The notes beneath the pieces are model-generated. The model ran no database searches, was not told the origin of the DNA, and saw only the letters and a program-made list of their open reading frames with translations. From contig NZ_FOMD01000007.1 of assembly GCF_900112525.1 (NCBI RefSeq), positions 1 through 64,000 of the forward strand: 64,000 nucleotides of DNA, in the 5' to 3' direction. This DNA comes from Klenkia taihuensis. Its GTDB lineage: Bacteria; Actinomycetota; Actinomycetes; Mycobacteriales; Geodermatophilaceae. A program made the translations under genes and the position numbers. Shown here in pieces: positions 52,499 to 60,580 of this stretch; the stretch's first letter is position 1; the number at the start of each line of letters is the position of its first letter.

Positions 52499-52674
52499 CG
52501 CTCCCCCGTCCGTCCCGGCGCAGGGTGCCACGGTGCGCCCCCCGGCGGAAGCGGCCCGCAGCTCACCCGCAGGGGTGGCACAGCCACCGCACGGCTGCAG
52601 GGGCGGTCGCGGGTGCCGATGGGGCAGCAGACCTCCAGCCCCCGGGTCCACCTCGCAGTCGCCCCGGAGGTCCG

Positions 52675-55341
52675 GTGCCCGGTCGTCGCTCGTCCCCTCT
52701 CCGCCGTCGTCCCCCGCGGGGCGCCCCGCTGTGGGCGTACCTGACCGCGCTGGTCGGTGTCCCGCTGGTCGGGGTGGTCGTGCTCACCTCCGTCATCGTC
52801 GACACCCGGCGCACCGAGGCGGCCAGCGCCGCCCGCGCCGAGGACGCCGTCCAGGTGACCGCCCTGCTCGACGAGGCCCGCCGGACGACGGAGAACGAGG
52901 CCGTCTGGGCGCTGCTGCTGTGGGCGGTCGACGACCCCGCCACGCTCACCGCGATCGGGCTGCCGGTCGACCAGGTCACCGCGCAGCGGCCCCTCGTGGT
53001 CGACATCCAGGCCACCTACCGGGCGGCCACCGACGACGCCCTCACCGCGCTGGGGGCCCGCCGTCCGGGGCTGGCCGGGACCGTCCGGGAGGACCTGGCC
53101 GGCCTGCGCCGGGTCGGGGAGACGCGCACGACCGGCCTGCACGGCCTGTACCTGGACTACGTGTCGCTGTCGGACCGGCTGATGGCCGCCGAGCGGCGCG
53201 CGGCCACCGACGCCGGCGCCGGCGGCACCCCGGCCGCCACCCGCGCGGCGATCGCCGACGCGCAGCTGCTGGCCGGCTACGCGCAGGCGGCCAGCCGGCA
53301 GATGCCGCTGTTCCTGGGCTCGATGATCGACCAGGAGGCCGGGTCGCTGATCGGGTCCCGGCTGGGCTGGGAGACCGGCTGGCTGGCCTACACCGACGCC
53401 CGTGCGCAGCTGGAGGACCTGGCCGACCCGGCCACCGCGGCCCGCTGGCGGCTGTTCGCGGCCGGCCCCGCGGTGCTCGGCCTGGACGGCGCGCTGGACC
53501 CGGCGGCGACCCCGCCCGGCGCGGTGCCCACCGTCGCGCAGGTCGTGTCGCTGGCGCTGCAGCGCAGCGTGCGCGACACCGACACCGCGGAGCTGACCGG
53601 TGCCGCGTTCCAGCGCGCCCAGCTGCTGGCCGAGGAGGACGCCGACGCCGCGACCGACCGGTCGAGGTCCACGCTGCTGCTGGCCGGTGTCCTGGTCGCC
53701 CTCGGCGCGCTGGGCGCGGTGCACCTGGCCCGCACCGTCGGCCGGTCGCTGGGCCGGCTGGCCGCGCAGGCGTCGGAGGTCAGCCGGGGCTCGCTGGTCG
53801 AGGTGGGCACCCGTGGCCCGCGTGAGGTGCGCACGGTCGGCGCCGCCCTGGGGACGGCGGTCGGGAGCCTGCGCCGCATCCAGGACCAGGCGCAGGCGGT
53901 GGCCGAGGGCGACCTGACCAACGTGCTGCTGGAGGAGCCGTTGCCCGGCCCGCTGGGCGCGGTGGTGCACGCCTCGGTGCAGCAGATCGTGGCCTCGGTC
54001 CGCCAGCGGGAGGAGCTGCAGTCCGCGCTGGCCCACCAGGCCGCGCACGACCCGCTCACCGACCTGCCCAACCGGGCGCAGGCGCGCGCCCTGACCGCCG
54101 CGGCGCTCAACCGGGCCCGCCGGTCCGGGGAGATGGTGGGGCTGCTGTTCGTCGACCTCGACGGGTTCAAGGCCGTCAACGACGGCTACGGCCACGCCTG
54201 CGGCGACGAGGTGCTGCGCGAGGTGGCCCGCCGGCTGCGCGGCCAGCTGCGCGGCGGCGACGTCGTCTGCCGGCTCGGCGGCGACGAGTTCGTCGTGCTG
54301 GTGGAGCCGGTGGAGGTCGAGGCCGACCTGGTCGAGCTCGCCGAGCGCCTCATCGCGACCGTGGCCCGCCCGATCACCGCGCAGGGCCACCGGGTGGCCG
54401 TCGGGGCGAGCATCGGCGTCGCGGTGAGCCGGGACGCCGGCATCGACGCCGACGCACTGTTCGCCGAGGCCGACACGGCCGCCTACCGGGCCAAGGCGCA
54501 CGGCCGCGGCCGGGCCGAGGTCTTCGACGACGCGCTGCGCGCCCAGCTGACCGAGCGGGCCGAGCTGGAACGGGCGATCGCGGCCGGGCTGGGTTCCGGG
54601 GAGTTCGAGGTGCACTACCAGCCGGTGATGGACGTCGGCACCTCGGCGGTGGCCGGGTACGAGGCGCTGGTGCGGTGGAACCGCCCCGGCCACGGCGTCG
54701 TCCCGCCCGACGAGTTCATCCCGGTCGCCGAGACCAGCCGGCTGGTCTGCGACCTGGACCGGTGGGTGCTGGGCCAGGCCACCGCGCAGCTGGCCGCCTG
54801 GCGCACCGCGGCCGGCGGGGCGGCCGACCACGTGACGATGGCGGTCAACCTGTCCGGGCGGAACCTCACCGACCGCCGGGTGGTCGACGACGTCGCCGCG
54901 GCCCTGGAGCGCACCGGGCTGCCGGCCGACCGGCTGGTCCTGGAGGTCACCGAGACCGTCCTGGTCGACGACCCGGTCGCCGCCGAGCACCTGGCGGCGC
55001 TGCGCCGGCTCGGGGCCTCGGTCGCCATCGACGACTTCGGCACCGGCTACACCTCCATCGGCCAGCTGCGCGACCTGCCGGTGGACACCCTCAAGATCGA
55101 CCGCAGCTTCGTCGGCTCCGCCGAGCCCGGGCACGACCAGCTGGTCGCGCTGATGATCCGCGCGGCGCACACCTTCGGCCTCACCGTCGTCGCCGAGGGC
55201 GTGGAGGACCTGGCGCAGCTGGGCCGGCTGCAGGACGAGCGGTGCGACCACGCCCAGGGGTGGTGGTTCGGCCGCGCCCTGCCCGCCGACCGGGCCGGCG
55301 AGCTGCTGCTGGGGACCTCAGCCGCGCAGGTGGGCCGATGA
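52675..55341 (+). CDS. GGDEF-EAL protein (c-di-GMP turnover)
   Basis: This 888-residue membrane protein starts with a helix near residues 16-38, then an extracytoplasmic helical sensor region of about 300 residues, a second helix and a HAMP-like linker. The GGDEF domain has an intact active site (GGDEF at 535-539) and an RGGD inhibitory site five residues before it. The EAL domain keeps YEALVRW (E663), NLSGRNL, IDDFGTGYTS, LKIDRSFV and EGVE. It could both make and break c-di-GMP. GTG start with GGAGG. The 3' end overlaps the NDH-like gene by 24 nt. Confidence 0.95.
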   Translation: MPGRRSSPLRRRPPRGAPLWAYLTALVGVPLVGVVVLTSVIVDTRRTEAASAARAEDAVQVTALLDEARRTTENEAVWALLLWAVDDPATLTAIGLPVDQVTAQRPLVVDIQATYRAATDDALTALGARRPGLAGTVREDLAGLRRVGETRTTGLHGLYLDYVSLSDRLMAAERRAATDAGAGGTPAATRAAIADAQLLAGYAQAASRQMPLFLGSMIDQEAGSLIGSRLGWETGWLAYTDARAQLEDLADPATAARWRLFAAGPAVLGLDGALDPAATPPGAVPTVAQVVSLALQRSVRDTDTAELTGAAFQRAQLLAEEDADAATDRSRSTLLLAGVLVALGALGAVHLARTVGRSLGRLAAQASEVSRGSLVEVGTRGPREVRTVGAALGTAVGSLRRIQDQAQAVAEGDLTNVLLEEPLPGPLGAVVHASVQQIVASVRQREELQSALAHQAAHDPLTDLPNRAQARALTAAALNRARRSGEMVGLLFVDLDGFKAVNDGYGHACGDEVLREVARRLRGQLRGGDVVCRLGGDEFVVLVEPVEVEADLVELAERLIATVARPITAQGHRVAVGASIGVAVSRDAGIDADALFAEADTAAYRAKAHGRGRAEVFDDALRAQLTERAELERAIAAGLGSGEFEVHYQPVMDVGTSAVAGYEALVRWNRPGHGVVPPDEFIPVAETSRLVCDLDRWVLGQATAQLAAWRTAAGGAADHVTMAVNLSGRNLTDRRVVDDVAAALERTGLPADRLVLEVTETVLVDDPVAAEHLAALRRLGASVAIDDFGTGYTSIGQLRDLPVDTLKIDRSFVGSAEPGHDQLVALMIRAAHTFGLTVVAEGVEDLAQLGRLQDERCDHAQGWWFGRALPADRAGELLLGTSAAQVGR

Positions 55342-56661
55342 CTGCTGGGCGGTGCTGACCAGCGCCTGGTCGGGCCGGATGCGGGTGACCTCCACCGACT
55401 GCGCGGGCAGCAGCGCCGCGAGCAGCCAGTCGGTGCCCACCCGGACCCGGTTGGCCATCGAGGGCAGCGCGTAGAGGTGGTAGCCGCGGGCGACCAGCTT
55501 GGCGAGCGGGCCGTGCAGCTTGATGCCCAGCGGCTTGGCGATCGCGTCGCGTCCGCCGAGGTCGGCGACCAGGCCGAGGTCGTGGTGCCGGTAGGGCTTG
55601 GCGGTGCCGTGGCCCAGGCTCGCGGCGACGTTGCGGCCCAGCGCGGTGCCCTGCCGCTGCGCGTGCTGCGCCGTCGGCGGGGTGAGCGGGGTGCCCTCCT
55701 GGGTGAGGTCGGGGACCGCGGCGGCGTCGCCACCGGCGAACACGCCCTCGGCGCCGGGCACCGACAGGTCGGGCCGGACCACCAGGCGGCCCTTCTGCAG
55801 CGGCAGGTCCAGGGTCTCGACCAGCGGGCTGGCCGCGACGCCGGCGCCCCACACGAGCGTGCGGCTGGGGATGACCGACCCGTCGGTCAGCTCGGTCTCG
55901 CCGTCCCTCGCCTCCTTCACCGTCACGCCGAGCCGGACGTCGATGCCGCGCCGCTTCAGCGCACCCAGGGCCTTCTCCCCCAGCTCCGGGCCGAGCTCGG
56001 GCAGCACGGACTCGGCGAGGTCGATCAGCACCCAGGCGATGTCCGAGGGCTGCACCCGCGACCAGCGGCTAGCGATGGTCGAGAGCCAGTACTGCAGCTG
56101 CGCGACGATCTCGGTGCCGGTGTACCCGGCGCCCACCGCGACGACGGTCAGCCGCTGCCGGCGCTCGGCGTCGTGCTCGGGCCCGGCCGGCAGGGCGTCG
56201 GCGCGGTCGAGCTGGCGGAGCAGGTGGTCGCGCAGGAACTGGGCCTCGACCAGCGTCTTCACCCCGTGGGCGCGCTCGGCGACGCCGGGGATGTCGAACT
56301 GGCGGGTGATCGACCCGGGCACCAGCACCAGCCGGTCGTAGGAGAGCGTGACGACCTCCTCGGTGGCGCCGCCGTCGTCCGTCGTCCGGACCGTGACCGT
56401 CTGCGCCCCGTGGTCGACCTCGGTGGCGCTGCCCAGCACGACGCGGGTGCGGCGCAGCTGCTGGCGCAGGCTGATCGCGATGTGCCGGGGCTCGACGACG
56501 CCGGCGCTGACGTCGGGCAGCAGCGGGCTGTAGAGCAGGTAGTCGCTGGGGTTGACCAGGACGAGCTCGGCCGCGTCGGCCGGCAGGGTCTTCTCCAGGG
56601 TGCGCAGCGCGTGGAAACCGGCGAAACCGCCTCCGACGACGACGATCCGGGGGCGGGCCAT
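55318..56661 (-). CDS. NDH-2-like FAD/NAD(P) oxidoreductase
   Basis: This 447-residue flavoprotein has GGGFAGFHALRTL, a second Rossmann motif GAGYTGTEIVAQ and the FAD segment FAGGDAAAVPDLTQEG. A C-terminal segment (RVRVGTDWLLAALLPAQSVE) may touch the membrane. It is a second NDH-2-type enzyme, only distantly similar to the one at 44320. Start ATG at 56661 with GAGGAG upstream. It is convergent with the GGDEF-EAL gene, and their 3' ends overlap. Confidence 0.93.
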   Translation of the reverse strand: MARPRIVVVGGGFAGFHALRTLEKTLPADAAELVLVNPSDYLLYSPLLPDVSAGVVEPRHIAISLRQQLRRTRVVLGSATEVDHGAQTVTVRTTDDGGATEEVVTLSYDRLVLVPGSITRQFDIPGVAERAHGVKTLVEAQFLRDHLLRQLDRADALPAGPEHDAERRQRLTVVAVGAGYTGTEIVAQLQYWLSTIASRWSRVQPSDIAWVLIDLAESVLPELGPELGEKALGALKRRGIDVRLGVTVKEARDGETELTDGSVIPSRTLVWGAGVAASPLVETLDLPLQKGRLVVRPDLSVPGAEGVFAGGDAAAVPDLTQEGTPLTPPTAQHAQRQGTALGRNVAASLGHGTAKPYRHHDLGLVADLGGRDAIAKPLGIKLHGPLAKLVARGYHLYALPSMANRVRVGTDWLLAALLPAQSVEVTRIRPDQALVSTAQQSSAHLRG

Positions 56662-56737
56662 GGGGTTCTCCTCGGGCTCGGGTGCGGGGCTGGTCTGCAC
56701 CTGCCCCGCACCCACCGGGTCCAACCCGTCTCGTAGG

Positions 56738-57775
56738 TCACCCCGCCGCGGTGCGGGGGGCCTCCCAGAGGTCGATGCCGGAGTCGACGGCGTGCCGGTC
56801 GATGGTCGCCAGCTCGTCGTCGGTGAAGGCCAGGTTGCCCAGCGCGCCGACGTTGTCCTCCAGCTGCCGGACGCTGCTGGCGCCGATCAGCACGGTGGTG
56901 AGCCGCTGGTCGCGCAGCGCCCAGGCCAGGGCGAGCTGGGCGAGGGTCTGCCCGCGGCCCTCGGCGATGCCGTTCAGCGCCCGGACGTGGCCCAGCGCCT
57001 CGTCGGTGAGCAGGTCCGGCGACAGCGACTTGTCCTGGCTGGCCCGCGACCCCTCCGGGATCCCGTCCAGGTACTTCGAGGTGAGCATGCCCTGGGCCAG
57101 CGGGGAGAAGGCGATGCAGCCGGCGCCCACCTCGGCGAGGACGTCAAGCAGGCCCTCGGTCTCGATCCAGCGGTTGAGCATCGAGTAGCTGGGCTGGTGG
57201 ATGAACAACGGCGTGCCCAGGTCGGCCAGGATCGCAGCGGCCCGGCGGGTGTCCTCGGGGCCGTAGGAGGAGATGCCGGCGTAGAGCGCCTTCCCGCTGG
57301 TGACGGCGGTGTGCAGGGCACCCATCGTCTCCTCCAGCGGCGTGGTCGGGTCGGGCCGGTGGCTGTAGAAGACGTCCACGTACTCCAGGCCCATCCGCTG
57401 CAGCGACTGGTCGAGGCTGGCCAGCACGTACTTCCGCCCGCCGCCGCCCTGGCCGTACGGGCCGGGCCACATGTCGTAGCCGGCCTTGCTGGAGATGACC
57501 AGCTCGTCGCGGTAGGGGCGGAAGTCGTCGCGCAGGTGCCGGCCGAAGTTGGTCTCCGCCGACCCGTAGGGCGGGCCGTAGTTGTTGGCCAGGTCGAAGT
57601 GGGTGATGCCCAGGTCGAACGCGCGGCGCAGGACGTCCCGCTGCCGGTCGAAGGGGACGTCGTCGCCGAAGTTGTGCCACAGCCCCAGGCTGATCGCGGG
57701 CAGGTCGGTGCCGCTGCGCCCGGTGCGGCGGTAGGTCATATCGTCGTAGCGGTTCTGCGCCGCCTCGTAGGCCAT
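56738..57775 (-). CDS. Aldo/keto reductase, YghZ-like (glyceraldehyde-3-phosphate reductase type)
   Basis: This 345-residue aldo/keto reductase has the YghZ start MTYRRTGRSG and SLGLWHNFGDD, the catalytic Asp/Tyr/Lys/His in FDLANNYGPP, SSKAGYDMWPG and YSHRPDPTTP, and IGASSVRQLEDN at the NADPH site. E. coli YghZ reduces L-glyceraldehyde 3-phosphate and methylglyoxal. ATG at 57775 chosen because the next residues match the family start. It lies upstream of, and on the same strand as, the NDH-2-like gene. Confidence 0.93.
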   Translation of the reverse strand: MAYEAAQNRYDDMTYRRTGRSGTDLPAISLGLWHNFGDDVPFDRQRDVLRRAFDLGITHFDLANNYGPPYGSAETNFGRHLRDDFRPYRDELVISSKAGYDMWPGPYGQGGGGRKYVLASLDQSLQRMGLEYVDVFYSHRPDPTTPLEETMGALHTAVTSGKALYAGISSYGPEDTRRAAAILADLGTPLFIHQPSYSMLNRWIETEGLLDVLAEVGAGCIAFSPLAQGMLTSKYLDGIPEGSRASQDKSLSPDLLTDEALGHVRALNGIAEGRGQTLAQLALAWALRDQRLTTVLIGASSVRQLEDNVGALGNLAFTDDELATIDRHAVDSGIDLWEAPRTAAG

Positions 57776-57800
57776 GCGCTCGACCTTGCCCTGTGCGGGC

Positions 57801-58025
57801 TCAACCCGTGCAGGCGGGGCAGGCACCGGCGGCGCCGGGGTCCCACCGTGCGCTGCTGACGGCGACGACCGCGCCGCAGAGCGCCAGCTCCGGGCCGCCG
57901 TCCAGCTCGTCGACCCCTCGGTGGGCCTCGACGGCGTGCACGTGGCTGTACCCCGCCTGCCAGCGGGCCGGCGAGGTGGGCCGGCAGATGCCGAGCAGGA
58001 GGGCGGAGGCGGTCGTCGTGGTCAC
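57801..58025 (-). CDS. Small Cys-containing protein, 74 residues
   Basis: This 74-residue product begins VTTTTASALLLGICRPTSPAR and ends with RWDPGAAGACPACTG. The Cys pair at the end (CPAC), the ALCGAVV segment and an earlier HVHAVEAH suggest a small zinc-binding protein. Its GTG start follows minus-strand CAGGAT by 6 nt. No family is recognised. The direct repeat TCCTGACGG (58075 and 58096) lies upstream of its promoter. Confidence 0.55.
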   Translation of the reverse strand: MTTTTASALLLGICRPTSPARWQAGYSHVHAVEAHRGVDELDGGPELALCGAVVAVSSARWDPGAAGACPACTG

Positions 58026-58031
58026 GTCCCG

Positions 58032-58037
58032 ATCCTG
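58032..58037 (-). promoter_or_regulatory. -10 element of small Cys protein gene (leaderless)
   Basis: Minus-strand CAGGAT is followed by 6 nt and the GTG at 58025. The hexamer and spacing match those of the esterase and MetE-like genes. Confidence 0.45.
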
Positions 58038-58120
58038 CGGTCCGGGCGGTGCGGGCGGGCCGCCCTTGACGCCGTCCTGACGGTCGGCCACCCGATCCTG
58101 ACGGCTGGACGACGCGGACT

Positions 58121-58168
58121 GCGGGGTTCTCGCCCCCTCGACGTCCCCGGGGAGGGCGGGAACCCCGC
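58121..58168 (-). terminator. Terminator after GNAT gene
   Basis: A 15-bp stem (58121-58135 with 58154-58168, core GCGGGGTTC and GAACCCCGC) with one G-T pair and an 18-nt loop follows the GNAT stop on the minus strand. Confidence 0.7.
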
Positions 58169-58191
58169 AACCGGACCAGCGCACCTCCCCC

Positions 58192-58674
58192 TCAGAGGCG
58201 GCGGACCATGACCGTGCGGCGACCGTGCCGGTCCAGGCCCAGCTCCTGCTCGTGCGCCCGCAGCGCGGCCAGGGCAGGCGGAGGGTCGGGGTCCTCGACG
58301 AAGCCGTGCCGGGCGTAGAACGGACCGTTCCACGGCACGTCGGCGTAGGTGCACAGCGTCAGCCGGTCGGCGCCCGCCGCGCGGGCCTCGGCAACCGCCG
58401 CCTCGACGAGCGCTCCGCCGACGCCCCGCCGGCCGTGCCCCGGGTGCACCGACAGCTGCTCGAGGTGGACCGCGCCGTCCAGCTGCTCCAGGACCGCGAA
58501 CCCGACCGGCGGCCGCCCGGCGACGAGCACCCGCCAGGACCGCGCCCGCTCGGCGGCGGTGGCCGGCGGCGGCAGGTCGTCGACGCCGAGGGGGACGAAC
58601 AACTCGTCGGCCGCCGCCTCGATTGCCGGCAGCTGCGGGAGGTCGTCGTCCTCGGCCCGCCGGATCACCGTCAC
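58192..58674 (-). CDS. GNAT family N-acetyltransferase
   Basis: This 160-residue acetyltransferase has the acetyl-CoA-binding motif VHPGHGRRGVGGALVEAA and the C-terminal FYARHGFVE. It moves an acetyl group from acetyl-CoA to an unknown amine. The GTG start at 58674 lies at the very edge of the repeat element; GATGAT inside the element lies 6 nt before it and could be the -10. Confidence 0.9.
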   Translation of the reverse strand: MTVIRRAEDDDLPQLPAIEAAADELFVPLGVDDLPPPATAAERARSWRVLVAGRPPVGFAVLEQLDGAVHLEQLSVHPGHGRRGVGGALVEAAVAEARAAGADRLTLCTYADVPWNGPFYARHGFVEDPDPPPALAALRAHEQELGLDRHGRRTVMVRRL

Positions 58675-58676
58675 GC

Positions 58677-58749
58677 GGTGATCATCGTCAGGTGCAGGCC
58701 GGACGCGGGCACCACCGGCGTGTCCCGGCTGCGGATGACGATGATCAAC
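58677..58749. repeat. Dispersed inverted-repeat element, copy B
   Basis: This copy has the same length and aligns without gaps to the reverse complement of the element at 33663-33735. They share CAGGCCGGAC, CGGCGTGTC and CGGCTGCGGATGACGATGAT. The core ends TGATCATCGTCA (58679-58690) and TGACGATGATCA (58736-58747) are perfect inverted repeats. The left arm differs at GGTGCAG. It lies just upstream of the GNAT start. Confidence 0.75.
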
Positions 58750-58765
58750 GGGGAGCAGGGCGGGC

Positions 58766-59986
58766 TCAGAGCTCGGTGACCTCGTAGGTGTGGCCGGCCG
58801 CGCGGAGCCTGTCCACCAGCACCTCGCCGAACGCAGTCGCCGGGGTCAGCGAGCCGGCCCGGTCGGGCAGGTCGTCCAGCGCCAGCGACAGCCCTGCCTC
58901 CCCCAGCATCACCGCGGTGGCCGCGTAGCCCGGGTCGCCCTTCCCCGCGGCCACCGACCGGTAGCGCCGGCCGGACTCCGTCGTCCCCGTGGTGGCCATC
59001 CGGAAGAACCCGGCCGCCCGGGCCTGCGCGTCCGGGCCCTCGCCGGGGGCGGGCAGCACCTTGTCCAGCAGCGCCGCCGTCGGGCCGAAGGACATCGCGG
59101 GGACGGCGGCCGCCAGCCCGCCGGTGACCGCGGCGGCGGTCAGCGCGCCGGTGATGCCCCCGCCGGTGGCCATGACCTCGCCGTAGGAGAAGCCGCGGCC
59201 GTAGGCCCAGTCCTGCAGCGCGTTGCTGCGCCGGACCACCCGGGTGTTGAACGGCGCCATCACGAAGGGCGCGGACCAGCGGCCGTCGGCGGTGCGGGAC
59301 GGCGGCCCGGCGTCGCGGGGCTGGCGGGTGGCGGGCTCGGCGGCGCGGTCGGGGCTGAGCGCGTACGGGTGCCCGGCGACCCGGCGCAGCTCCGGGCGCT
59401 CCTTGACCGCGGCGAGCTGGGTGCGCAGGGAGTCGATGGTGCCGCCGGAGAACCCGCCCTTGGCGGTGGCGACGGCCTGCACGTCGGTCAGCGCACCGGC
59501 GCCGTCGGCGGCGGCCCGCCGGGCGAGCTCGGCGACGGCGAGGTCGGAGGGGATGGAGTCGTAGCCGCAGGCGTGCACGATCCTCGCCCCGGTCGAGCGG
59601 GCCACCTCGTCGGTGGCGTCGATCGCGTCGCGGACGAAGAGCACCTCGCCGGTCAGGTCGGCGTAGTGCGTGCCGGCGCGGGCGCAGGCCTCGACCAGCG
59701 GCAGGCCGTAGCGGGCGTAGGGGCCGACGGTGGTGACGAGGACGCGGGTGCTGGCGGCCAGCTCGTCCAGCGCGGCGCGGTCGGCGGAGTCGGCGACCAG
59801 CACGGGCCAGCTGCGGCCCCGCTCGGGCAGGTCGGCGCGGACCAGCTCGACCTTGGCGCGGGTCCGCCCGGCCAGGGCGATCCGGGTGCCGTCGGGCGCG
59901 TGCTGCGCCAGGTAGGCCGCGACGAGGCGGCCGACGAAGCCGCTGGCACCGAACAGGACGAGGTCGTGGGCGCGGTCGCTGCTCAT
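58766..59986 (-). CDS. Saccharopine-dehydrogenase-family (trans-acting enoyl-reductase-like) protein
   Basis: This 406-residue protein has an N-terminal Rossmann motif FGASGFVGRLVAAYLA and the segments TVGPYARYGLPLVEACARAGTHY and HACGYDSIPSDLAV. They are typical of the saccharopine-dehydrogenase-like group that includes mycobacterial trans-acting enoyl reductase (Rv2449c-type). The role is probably reduction of a lipid or ketone intermediate, not lysine metabolism. ATG follows minus-strand GAGGAT by 6 nt. It is divergent from the nucleotidyltransferase gene, 33 nt away. Confidence 0.88.
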   Translation of the reverse strand: MSSDRAHDLVLFGASGFVGRLVAAYLAQHAPDGTRIALAGRTRAKVELVRADLPERGRSWPVLVADSADRAALDELAASTRVLVTTVGPYARYGLPLVEACARAGTHYADLTGEVLFVRDAIDATDEVARSTGARIVHACGYDSIPSDLAVAELARRAAADGAGALTDVQAVATAKGGFSGGTIDSLRTQLAAVKERPELRRVAGHPYALSPDRAAEPATRQPRDAGPPSRTADGRWSAPFVMAPFNTRVVRRSNALQDWAYGRGFSYGEVMATGGGITGALTAAAVTGGLAAAVPAMSFGPTAALLDKVLPAPGEGPDAQARAAGFFRMATTGTTESGRRYRSVAAGKGDPGYAATAVMLGEAGLSLALDDLPDRAGSLTPATAFGEVLVDRLRAAGHTYEVTEL

Positions 59987-59992
59987 CGGACC

Positions 59993-60013
59993 ATCCTCGC
60001 CGACCGGTAGCCT
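59993..60013. promoter_or_regulatory. Back-to-back leaderless promoters
   Basis: Minus-strand GAGGAT (59993-59998) lies 6 nt before the ATG at 59986. Plus-strand TAGCCT (60008-60013) lies 6 nt before the GTG at 60020. The two -10 elements are 9 bp apart and only 33 bp separate the divergent genes, so RNA polymerase can hardly serve both at once. Confidence 0.55.
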
Positions 60014-60019
60014 CCCCGC

Positions 60020-60580
60020 GTGACCGGGAACCCGGAGCCGGGCCGGCTCTACAGCGACCTGTTCCAGGACGCGTCGCACTTCGAGGAGCGCTTCGTCGAC
60101 GACCTCGACCGGCTGGCCGCGATGAGCTCGGCGCTGAAGACCCTGGGCCTGCGGGTGGTGCTCACCAGCGGATCGTTCGACATGATCCACGAGGGCCACA
60201 GCCGCTACCTGGAGGCGGCCCGCTCGATGGGCGGGTTCCTCATCGTCGGCGTGGACAGCGACGAGAAGGTCCGCCGCCGCAAGGGCCCCTCCCGCCCGGC
60301 GGTGCCGGAGATGGAGCGGCTGCGCATGGTGACCCACCAGCGCGGGGTCGGCATCGTGACCCTCAAGCACGTCGACCACGAGCAGTGGGCGCTGATCAAG
60401 GCGGTGCGCCCCAGCGTGCTGGTGGCCACCGCGGAGACCTACACCGCCGACGAGGTGGCCCGGCTGGAGGCCGAGTACTGCGACCGCGTCGTGGTGCTCG
60501 ACCGGATGTCGACGGTGAGCACCTCGGCCCGCCTGCGGCTGATCCACCTCGCCGACGCGGCCAACGCCACCGACGAATGA
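60020..60580 (+). CDS. Nucleotidyltransferase, cytidylyltransferase-like
   Basis: This 186-residue protein carries the cytidylyltransferase-like motif SGSFDMIHEGHSRYLEAA (His57 and His60) and STSARLR (167-173), which matches the second ATP/CTP-binding motif. The fold is that of RfaE/HldE-type and GCT-type enzymes. It should join a phosphorylated small molecule to a nucleotide; the substrate is unknown. An N-terminal extension of about 40 residues is unusual. GTG appears leaderless. It overlaps the deaminase gene by 4 bases. Confidence 0.85.
   Translation: MTGNPEPGRLYSDLFQDASHFEERFVDDLDRLAAMSSALKTLGLRVVLTSGSFDMIHEGHSRYLEAARSMGGFLIVGVDSDEKVRRRKGPSRPAVPEMERLRMVTHQRGVGIVTLKHVDHEQWALIKAVRPSVLVATAETYTADEVARLEAEYCDRVVVLDRMSTVSTSARLRLIHLADAANATDE

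Noticed and set aside
52453-55251. 932-codon minus-strand open frame opposite the GGDEF-EAL gene
   Set aside because: Its composition (His/Arg/Gln/Gly-rich) is that of a codon-position shadow. The plus strand carries complete GGDEF and EAL motifs.
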